Part shown: positions 1 to 5,420 of the stretch, piece by piece
How positions within the stretch are numbered: position 1 is the first letter of the stretch
Layout of the letters: each line of letters opens with the position of its first letter
IMG/VR virus record: IMGVR_UViG_3300010885_022070
Coordinates: 1-23,891 of that record
Source of the DNA: a virus
Length of the DNA: 23,891 nucleotides
Strand: one strand, 5' to 3'
Position numbers and translations under genes: made by a program
The notes under the pieces: generated by a model
Told to the model about the DNA's origin: nothing
Seen by the model: the letters and a program-made list of their open reading frames with translations, nothing else
The model's database searches: none

Positions 1-2
1 AG

Positions 3-434
3 GAGACGCATGGCTACCACTCTTCGGAGAATGGCGACCTCGCCACGCTCCGCTCCCTGCTGGAGAGAGTTTCTTTTATCCGCGATTATCCGGAGCCAGA
101 TAATACGGCCAGCGAGGACAACGACCCTGCGGCGAATAGCACTCCTAATCACCGCACTGACATCGAATATGTGCGGAGCCTAGAGGCACGGCTGGAAGAA
201 CTGCGAACCGCCGCCGACCAAGCAGATGCGGAGTACCGTACCGAGATCTCCAGCCTGCGCATGGCTACGGCGAGGCTGTCGGCAGCGAACACATGGCTGC
301 AAGAAGAGATAAAGCGACTGCGGCTCACCGACGCGGAGCGGGAGGCGATCCGCTGGTTTTCCGATTACGGCGATTTGCAATCAGAGGCACGGCGAGCAGA
401 GGTGCTACGCGGCCTGCTGGAACGAGCGCAGTGA
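3..434 (+). CDS. 5'-truncated coiled-coil protein with repeated 'LR.LLER' motif
   Basis: This reading frame is open from the first bases of the window to the TGA at 432-434, so the gene begins upstream; about 143 residues are visible. An internal GTG at 171 could give an 87-residue product, but the frame upstream of it codes sensibly and I see no good ribosome site, so I prefer a truncated longer gene. Seen: a heptad-rich central helix from about nt 174 to 325 (SLEARLEELRTAADQADAEY onward), then LTDAEREAIRWF. A motif appears twice: GDLATLRSLLERV near nt 33-71 and GDLQ...AEVLRGLLERA at the C-terminus. From memory, small proteins with LTDAEREAI and LRGLLER elements are common in planctomycetes and their phages, with no established function. 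I assign no role; confidence is for the ORF being real. Confidence 0.6.
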   Translation, partial: ETHGYHSSENGDLATLRSLLERVSFIRDYPEPDNTASEDNDPAANSTPNHRTDIEYVRSLEARLEELRTAADQADAEYRTEISSLRMATARLSAANTWLQEEIKRLRLTDAEREAIRWFSDYGDLQSEARRAEVLRGLLERAQ

Positions 435-447
435 GAACGATGAAGCT

Positions 448-516
448 CACTAGCCGAGTGAGCGAAGCGAACTCGGTCTAGTGCAGCGAGTGGTTCGGCG
501 GCATATGCCGCACCAC
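448..516. repeat. Two adjacent inverted repeats just after the first gene
   Basis: First hairpin: arm CACTAGCCGAGT (448-459) pairs with ACTCGGTCTAGTG (471-483), with one bulged T and an 11-nt loop. Second: GCGGCATATGCCGC is a perfect 14-bp palindrome (498-511), extended after a 3-nt bulge by GTGGT (490-494) with ACCAC (512-516). Neither is followed by a T-run, so they are not textbook terminators, although their place 14 bp after a stop codon would suit termination or RNA protection. Confidence 0.55.
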
Positions 517-536
517 CGGGTCGCGTCGCCTCGAAA

Positions 537-550
537 AAACCGAACGGTTT
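537..550. promoter_or_regulatory. Perfect palindrome AAACCG-AA-CGGTTT
   Basis: Six-base arms around a 2-bp centre, preceded by an A-rich run (534-539). The spacer is too short for an RNA hairpin, so a dimeric protein binding site is the more natural reading. No regulator gene is identified for it. Confidence 0.3.
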
Positions 551-562
551 GGCGCGTCGATA

Positions 563-622
563 CTGCGTTACGCTCTACGGCGAGCATCAACGCAGTTATG
601 CTGCGCCTAGAGCGTAACGCAG
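563..622. repeat. Long inverted repeat (15-bp perfect arms)
   Basis: CTGCGTTACGCTCTA (563-577) is exactly complementary to TAGAGCGTAACGCAG (608-622). Inside, AGCAT (583-587) pairs with ATGCT (598-602), and GGC (579-581) can pair with GCC (605-607), giving a cruciform-like stem of about 23 bp with a 10-nt apical loop (588-597). There is no T-tract. It could be a replication or attachment element, or a processed RNA structure; sequence alone does not decide. Confidence 0.6.
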
Positions 623-715
623 GTGTCAAATCGCTGCGCCACGCCCCTCGGCCCTCTCTCAGCATTGCGTCACCAAGTGATGCATATGTCCGACGAACTA
701 GTGGATACGCGGACC

Positions 716-820
716 CGTATATCCGCCACCGCTGGCCGTATATCTGCAAACCGTCAGCGCCGTGCAGCCGCTAGTCACAGGCTTGTCGCGCTAACGCGGA
801 TTATCTGCTGCATATCTCGC
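716..820. repeat. Degenerate direct repeats CGTATATCYGC / GCATATCTCGC
   Basis: CGTATATCCGC at 716-726 and CGTATATCTGC at 737-747 are 21 bp apart (two helical turns) in the same orientation. GCATATCTCGC at 810-820 is a weaker copy, and CATATG cores occur at about 502-507 and 683-688. Spacing of the best pair suits iteron or operator binding, but only two copies are strong. Confidence 0.3.
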
Positions 821-823
821 CGT

Positions 824-889
824 CGTGTCACGTTTCGCGACACGAAAACTTGACGTATGTCAAAATCGACGAAAAGCGAACACGTTCGC
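824..889. promoter_or_regulatory. Three consecutive palindromes upstream of the 957 gene
   Basis: CGTGTC (824-829) pairs with GACACG (839-844). TTGAC-GTAT-GTCAA spans 850-863. GCGAAC-AC-GTTCGC spans 876-889. Centres are about 22 and 26 bp apart. The middle one (TTGAC N4 GTCAAAAT) partly matches the recurrent element at 19862. This looks like a clustered operator or promoter region for the downstream microprotein and head genes. Confidence 0.4.
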
Positions 890-956
890 GTATGAGTCGG
901 GCCCGCTGAACGCCCGTATCGGCCGGGAGGTAAAATGGCGGCAAGGAGACACCGCC

Positions 957-1037
957 ATGCCAGCCTATCTCGACGACGCATTTTGGGATGAGGTCGACGA
1001 CGAGATCGAGTGCGATGTCTTCATTGAGTTTCTATAG
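957..1037 (+). CDS. 26-residue acidic microprotein
   Basis: A very good ribosome binding site (AAGGAG at 943-948, 8 nt before ATG) decides this start. The same frame is open further upstream to 825, but that part overlaps the palindromes and has no ribosome site. The product is MPAYLDDAFWDEVDDEIECD plus six residues, about one third Asp or Glu with several aromatics and one Cys, and no recognisable domain. It sits alone between the operator-like DNA and the head genes. Such acidic micropeptides can act as DNA mimics or inhibitors, but that is speculation here. It is too small for homology to prove it; the ribosome site is the main support. Confidence 0.5.
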   Translation: MPAYLDDAFWDEVDDEIECDVFIEFL

Positions 1038-1050
1038 CCGGTCGTGGTAG

Positions 1051-1066
1051 TAGACATTGGTACACT
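1051..1066 (+). promoter_or_regulatory. Recurrent intergenic element, copy 1 (AGACATTGGTACACT)
   Basis: AGACATTGGTACACTGG matches the elements at 12719, 19862 and 21883. The TACACT (1061-1066) resembles a -10 box. It lies 45 nt before the GTG start at 1111, the first gene of the head block, and immediately precedes a hairpin. A promoter for the head module is the simplest reading. Confidence 0.45.
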
Positions 1067-1099
1067 GGTGTTAGGGGCCGTTTTCGGCCACTAAACACC
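1067..1099 (+). other. 5'-leader hairpin before the head operon
   Basis: GGTGTTAG (1067-1074) pairs with CT-AAACACC (1091-1099, one bulged A), and GGCCG (1076-1080) with CGGCC (1085-1089), closing a TTTT tetraloop (1081-1084). It begins one base after the candidate -10 box and ends at the edge of the GGAG ribosome site (1100-1103) of the next gene. It could stabilise the mRNA 5' end or affect translation. If transcription ran in from upstream it could also act as a weak terminator. Confidence 0.4.
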
Positions 1100-1110
1100 G
1101 GAGTGCCCGC

Positions 1111-1320
1111 GTGCCAACCAACGACGAGGTGATCGACGCGATCGCTGCGAATCTGACGCAGCCGAGACGTGCCCGCACCGACGCTGGTGAGGTGGAGCAG
1201 CACGAGCTCGACCGCCAGGTTGAGGCCGCGAAGTTCGTTCTGAGTTCGCGAACCTCGAACGCGGCTTCGCCGTTCGCGTGCATCCGTTACGCCCAATGCC
1301 AGTATCCGGGGGCCGGCTGA
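1111..1320 (+). CDS. Small head protein, gpW-like by position
   Basis: GTG start with GGAG 7 nt upstream; 69 residues; stop at 1318-1320, only 2 bp before the portal ATG. The chain is mostly helical (NDEVIDAIAANL, then VEQHELDRQVEAAKFVL) and ends in a short basic, Cys-containing tail (FACIRYAQCQYPGAG). Lambda gpW is 68 residues, sits directly upstream of the portal gene, and plugs the portal during head completion. Size and position match here, and I know similar short proteins before portals in planctomycete phages. I see no diagnostic gpW motif, so the functional label is inference; the ORF itself is well supported. Confidence 0.6.
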   Translation: MPTNDEVIDAIAANLTQPRRARTDAGEVEQHELDRQVEAAKFVLSSRTSNAASPFACIRYAQCQYPGAG

Positions 1321-1322
1321 GA

Positions 1323-3101
1323 ATGGGGATCTTCTCACGCATTCTTGGACCATCACGGTCCACCATGCAGTCGACGATCGACGCCCAAAAGGCAGCGATC
1401 TCGACGATGGTGCGTGCGAAATACGATTCTGCCCAAACGACCGACTTGAACCGCAACCACTGGTCGCGGGCCGACAACCTCTCGGCCGACGCCGGGCTCC
1501 AGCCGCAGATCCGCCAGACCCTCCGCAATCGTGCCCGCTACGAGTTGCGAAATAACTCCTACGCGGCCGGTATCGCATCGACCTGGTCCAACGACCTGGT
1601 GGGCACCGGCCCGCGTCTCCAACTCGATCTCGGACCCGACGTGTCGCCCGAATCGGTGCGGTCGGTCGAGACGGCTTTTATCGACTGGTCCGACCGGATC
1701 GACCTCGCCCGCAAACTGCGGATCGCGAAGACCAGCAAGATTTCCGACGGCGAAGTGTTCGGTCTCAAGACGAACAACTCGCGGCTCCGCGGAGTGCAGC
1801 TCGACCTCAAGCTGGTCGAGGCCGATCAGGTCATTTCGCCGATCGGCTACCTCACCGAGAACGACGTGGACGGCGTCCGGTTCGACGCTGACGGCAACCC
1901 GACCGACTACTGGGTCGCGAAAAACCACCCCGGATCGCTGCTGCCGGGATTTGTTCTGGATGGTCAGTGGATCGAAGCGGAGTACGTCTGCCACTGGTAT
2001 CACGCGACCCGCCCCGGCCAGCACCGCGGCGTGCCGGAGATTGCCCCGTCGCTGGAGCTGTTCGCCCTTCTGCGGCGTTACACGCTCGCGGTGGTGACGG
2101 CCGCCGAGACGGCGGCCAGTTTCGCGGCGATCTTGAAAACGACCATGCCGGCCGATGGGTCAGGTGCCGCGAGTCTCTCCACCCTCGAGACGATGCCGAT
2201 CGTCCGCGGGATGGCGATCGCCGCTCCCGACGGGTGGGAGCCGGTCCAGATGCGGGCCGAGCACCCGACCTCGTCGCACGACGCATTTGTGCGTCGGATG
2301 CTCAATGAGATCGCCCGGTCGCTGGATATGCCGTACATCGTCGCCGCGATGGATTCGTCCACCGCGAACTACAGTTCGATGCGTGGCGATTACCTCGTCT
2401 ACCGCAAGCGGATCGCCGTCGAGCGGTCGGACATGGAACGGGTGTTCCTTGACCCGCTGCTCATGTCGTGGCTCGACGAGGCCGTGACCGCCGGCATCCT
2501 CCCGCGTGGTCTCCCGCCGTTCGCGTCGTGGAACTGGACGTGGACGTGGGACGGGTTTGAACACGTCGATCCGCTCAAGGAAGCCGACGCCGATGCCGCA
2601 ATGATCGGCAGCAACATGGCGAGCCTCGCCGAAGTCTGTGCCAAGCGTGGCCGCGATTGGCGGATCGTGCTGCGGCAGCGGGCGATTGAGAAGTCGATGG
2701 AGCGCGAACTGGGCGTTGACGCCCAGCCGGCGGCGATGGCTGCCGAGGACGACGAGGACGGCATCGAGGCCGCCGACGGCTACCGCCCCCCGCAAGCCGC
2801 TCGCGACGCTGCCCGACGTGGTCTCGAGTTGCGACGCGAGTACGGGCGTGGCGGCACGGCGATCGGCGTGGCTCGTGCCCGTGACATTGCCAACGGCCGA
2901 TCACTGTCGCTCGACACGATCGGGCGGATGGTGAGTTATTTCGCACGCCACGAGGTTGATAAGCAAGGCCAAGGGTGGTCGGAGGGCGAGGACGGCTACC
3001 CGTCGGCCGGCAAGATTGCGTGGCTGTTGTGGGGCGGTGACGCCGGCCGTTCGTGGGCCGAAGGCGTCTACAAGCGAGAAACCGAGGACGCCAACTCATG
3101 A
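1323..3101 (+). CDS. Phage portal protein, lambda family, with extra C-terminal domain
   Basis: 592 residues from ATG 1323, which I prefer over an ATG at 1278 because the earlier start lies inside the preceding gene. The portal forms the dodecameric ring at the capsid vertex through which DNA is packaged. The lambda-type (Phage_portal_2) signature is clear: RNNSYAAGIASTWSNDLVGTGP at roughly residues 76-97, then VEADQVISP, the GVPEIAPSLELFALLRRYTLA helix, and AMDSSTANYSSMRGDYLVYRK in the distal half. An acidic linker (AAEDDEDGIEA) leads to a separate domain at about 488-592, with GLELRREYGRGGT, RMVSYFARHEVDKQG, GYPSAGKIAWLLWGGDAGRSWA. I have seen this type of domain elsewhere in phage head proteins but know no function for it; fusion to a portal is noteworthy. 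The stop overlaps the next start (ATGA). Confidence 0.93.
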   Translation: MGIFSRILGPSRSTMQSTIDAQKAAISTMVRAKYDSAQTTDLNRNHWSRADNLSADAGLQPQIRQTLRNRARYELRNNSYAAGIASTWSNDLVGTGPRLQLDLGPDVSPESVRSVETAFIDWSDRIDLARKLRIAKTSKISDGEVFGLKTNNSRLRGVQLDLKLVEADQVISPIGYLTENDVDGVRFDADGNPTDYWVAKNHPGSLLPGFVLDGQWIEAEYVCHWYHATRPGQHRGVPEIAPSLELFALLRRYTLAVVTAAETAASFAAILKTTMPADGSGAASLSTLETMPIVRGMAIAAPDGWEPVQMRAEHPTSSHDAFVRRMLNEIARSLDMPYIVAAMDSSTANYSSMRGDYLVYRKRIAVERSDMERVFLDPLLMSWLDEAVTAGILPRGLPPFASWNWTWTWDGFEHVDPLKEADADAAMIGSNMASLAEVCAKRGRDWRIVLRQRAIEKSMERELGVDAQPAAMAAEDDEDGIEAADGYRPPQAARDAARRGLELRREYGRGGTAIGVARARDIANGRSLSLDTIGRMVSYFARHEVDKQGQGWSEGEDGYPSAGKIAWLLWGGDAGRSWAEGVYKRETEDANS

Positions 3102-4933
3102 GCAATCGCATCGAACTGTCAGCGGCCCTCAACGTGCAAGCGGCCGACGAGGCCGCTGTGCCGACGTTTGAGTTGGTGGCCTACACCGGGGCGAGCATCC
3201 GCCAAGGGTGGTCGCGAAACCCGCTGGTGGTGGATCTCGCACACATGGACGCTTCGCGTCCGATCCCGATTCTGTACGCCCACGGCAAGGAAATGCCTCT
3301 CCTCGACTCGGTGATCGGCAAGAGCCTGGAAGCCACCAACGACGGCAACCAGCTCATGCTTCGCGGTGAACTGATCCGCGGGACGCCAGCGGCCGACAAG
3401 CTCATCGCTTTGGCGAAGGCCGGGGTGCCGCTGCAAGCGAGCATCGGTGCCGACGTTGGCTCAATCGAAAACATTGCCGCGGGAGCGAGCGTGACCGTCA
3501 ACGGTCGCGAGTTCCCCGGCCCCATCAGCGTTGCTCGTGGAGCGGTTCTCCGCGAGACGAGTGTGGTCCTGTTCGGTGCGGACGCATCAACGTCCGCGGC
3601 TATCGCCGCCGAGGCGAATGAGGTTTCCAACATGAGCGAGCAGCTCAACGAGAAGCCCGTCGAGGCCGCCGTGCCAACGACGGAAGCCACGGCGATTGTC
3701 GCCGCGGACCAGAAGGTGATTGCCGGCAACGACGGTGCCAACACCATCGACGCCGAGGCCGTCGCCAACATCGTGCTGGAACGGCTCCGTGCCGACCGGC
3801 TCGCCGAGGTTCGTGCCGAGCGGCCCAGGGCTCCGGCTGCCCACGTCGTGGACGCTTCGGCGGCTCACGACCCGCGGGTGATCGAAGCGGCTCTCTGCCT
3901 CAACGGCGGACTCGGCAACGTCGAGAAGGCCTTCGACCAGAAGACCCTCGAGGCGGCTGACCGTCGGCGTGGCAGCACGTCGCTGCAGGAAGTGCTCGTC
4001 GAGGCCGCCCGTGCCAACGGGTATCACGGCCCCGCTCGCATCTCGGCCGGCAACGTGCGGGAGGTGCTCGCGAGTGGTTTCGCGACGCACAGCATCAGCA
4101 ACGTGCTCGCCGCGACCTACGGCAAGTTTCTTCTCCAGGGCTACACCGCTGTCGAAGCGGCGTGGGACCAGATCGCGTCGATCCGCAGCGTCAGTGACTA
4201 CAAGACGGTCACCGGCGTGCGGCTCAACGGCGGTTTCGATTTCGAGGACGTTGGACCTTCCGGCGAACTGAAGTCGGCCGACGCTTCGGACGAGACGCGG
4301 ACGATCCGGGCCAAGCTGACCGGCCGTATGTCGTCCATCACGATGGTTGACATCGTGAACGACGACCTGGGTGCTCTCACCCAGGTTCCGGCCCGTCTGG
4401 GCCGCGGTGCCGCGGTGAAGCTCAACAAGGATTTCTGGACGGAGTACGAGCTGAACAACAGCACGTTCTACCGGAAGGAAACCGCGGCTGCCGGCAACGC
4501 CCTCCAGCTCTCCGCTCTGCGGACGGCGGTGGCGTCCTACCGGAAGTTGACCGATCCGGACGGCAACCCGCTGGGAATCACGCCGCAGATCCTGCTCGTC
4601 CCGCCGGAGCTGGAGATGACGGCCGAGGAGCTGATGGGCTCGTCGGTGCTCATCACCGGAGAGAACGTGACTCGCGGAAACGTGAACGTGTTCGCCGGCC
4701 GGTTCCGTGTCGTGTCCAGTGCGTACCTCACCAGCGGTACGACCTGGTGGCTGATGGCGAACCCGGCCGAACTGCCGGCGATGGAAGTCGCATTCCTCAA
4801 CGGCCAGCGGCTGCCGACGGTGCAGCAGGCCGAGGCGGACTTCAACATGCTCGGCATCCAGGTTCGCGGCCACTTCAGCTACGGCGTTGCCAAGGCTGAG
4901 GCCCGCGGTGCCTACCGGATGGCGACTGCCTGA
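3098..4933 (+). CDS. Fused prohead protease and major capsid protein (Mu gpT-like)
   Basis: 611 residues from ATG 3098, overlapping the portal stop by 4 bp. Residues about 20-175 look like a prohead serine protease: conserved His in ILYAHG (H62), Ser in PLQASIGA (S115), and RETSVVLFGAD (E153 a possible third residue). A hydrophilic, Ala/Glu-rich linker (about 179-270) could serve as scaffold. Residues about 280-611 match major capsid proteins of the Mu gpT-like group: GITPQILLVPPELEMTAEEL, the beta-rich middle, and the C-terminal GIQVRGHFSYGVAKAEARGAYR. In most phages these are two genes; here there is no stop between them. An in-frame ATG at 3632 (M179), with a weak TGAGG 8 nt before it, could yield a separate 433-residue scaffold-capsid form. 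Confidence 0.88.
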   Translation: MSNRIELSAALNVQAADEAAVPTFELVAYTGASIRQGWSRNPLVVDLAHMDASRPIPILYAHGKEMPLLDSVIGKSLEATNDGNQLMLRGELIRGTPAADKLIALAKAGVPLQASIGADVGSIENIAAGASVTVNGREFPGPISVARGAVLRETSVVLFGADASTSAAIAAEANEVSNMSEQLNEKPVEAAVPTTEATAIVAADQKVIAGNDGANTIDAEAVANIVLERLRADRLAEVRAERPRAPAAHVVDASAAHDPRVIEAALCLNGGLGNVEKAFDQKTLEAADRRRGSTSLQEVLVEAARANGYHGPARISAGNVREVLASGFATHSISNVLAATYGKFLLQGYTAVEAAWDQIASIRSVSDYKTVTGVRLNGGFDFEDVGPSGELKSADASDETRTIRAKLTGRMSSITMVDIVNDDLGALTQVPARLGRGAAVKLNKDFWTEYELNNSTFYRKETAAAGNALQLSALRTAVASYRKLTDPDGNPLGITPQILLVPPELEMTAEELMGSSVLITGENVTRGNVNVFAGRFRVVSSAYLTSGTTWWLMANPAELPAMEVAFLNGQRLPTVQQAEADFNMLGIQVRGHFSYGVAKAEARGAYRMATA

Positions 4934-4951
4934 TAAGTGACGTGAGATCGT

Positions 4952-4986
4952 CCCCGGCCGGCGAGGGTCAAACTCGCCGGCCGGGG
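4952..4986. terminator. Strong hairpin after the capsid gene (no T-tract)
   Basis: CCCCGGCCGGCGAG (4952-4965) is perfectly complementary to CTCGCCGGCCGGGG (4973-4986), with a 7-nt loop. It is followed by TAACAAACAAAA rather than Ts, so it may be a partial terminator, an RNase barrier or a 3'-end stabiliser instead of a full intrinsic terminator. Confidence 0.55.
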
Positions 4987-5026
4987 TAACAAACAAAACC
5001 CCCTCTGATGTGAAAGGTTTCTCAAA

Positions 5027-5350
5027 ATGGCTTCTTACAGGACTGAAGGCGACAAGCTCGACTACACCCCGACTACGGGCGTGGCGGCGGGCGACATCGT
5101 TGTCCTTGGCTCCCTCGTGACACTGGCCGATCGGGCGATTGCCGCCAATGAACTCGGTGCGGTGCTGACCAACGGCGTCGTGACCGGCCCGTGCGGCACT
5201 GGCGTGACCGGTGCCCAAGGCGACGCGATCAAGTGGTACGCCACCAGCGGCGTGTTTCACGCCACGACCGGCACCAACTGCGGTTACCTCGCCCGTGCCC
5301 GTGCTGCTGCCGACACGACCGTGTCGGTGCTCCTCTGGCCGGGTTCGTGA
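5027..5350 (+). CDS. Capsid cement/decoration protein, DUF2190 type
   Basis: 107 residues; ATG 5027 with GAAAGG at 5012-5017. The sequence is beta-rich with small residues: an early GDKLDYTPTTGVAAGDIVVLG, a central LTNGVVTGP, and a final VSVLLWPGS. This matches DUF2190-type proteins (Phage_cement_2), which sit on the outside of capsids and stabilise them. Its place directly after the capsid gene fits. It has its own ribosome site and is bracketed by two hairpins with 14-bp stems and 7-nt loops (4952-4986 and 5367-5401), suggesting its mRNA level or stability is set separately, as expected for a protein needed in hundreds of copies. Confidence 0.78.
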   Translation: MASYRTEGDKLDYTPTTGVAAGDIVVLGSLVTLADRAIAANELGAVLTNGVVTGPCGTGVTGAQGDAIKWYATSGVFHATTGTNCGYLARARAAADTTVSVLLWPGS

Positions 5351-5366
5351 TCGACCCCACGCAAGG

Positions 5367-5401
5367 GGGCGGGTGCGGCCAGCTACCGGCCGTGCCCGCC
5401 C
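5367..5401. terminator. Strong hairpin after the cement gene (no T-tract)
   Basis: GGGCGGGTGCGGCC (5367-5380) pairs with GGCCGTGCCCGCCC (5388-5401), with two G-U wobbles and loop AGCTACC (5381-5387); one further G-C pair extends it. It mirrors the hairpin at 4952-4986 in stem length and loop size and lies between the cement gene stop and the next ATG at 5421. Confidence 0.5.
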
Positions 5402-5420
5402 CTCTCGCACCTGGTGACCA

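Larger units (their letters stand above)
435..956. other. Gene-free, palindrome-rich region
   Basis: No reading frame here looks like a protein gene; those that exist run through strong inverted repeats and have arginine-rich, unstructured translations. The region instead holds a run of hairpins (448-516), a large inverted repeat (563-622), repeated CGTATATCYGC-like boxes (about 716-820) and three adjacent palindromes (824-889). The concentration of symmetric elements suggests regulatory, attachment or replication-origin DNA. Nothing here decides between these. Confidence 0.55.

Noticed and set aside
450-774. Overlapping open frames on both strands (about 97-99 residues)
   Set aside because: Both run through perfect inverted repeats, which explains their mirrored arginine-rich translations; no ribosome site.
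1353-2024. 223-residue open frame on the - strand
   Set aside because: Complementary to the conserved portal core, with no ribosome site or recognisable motif.
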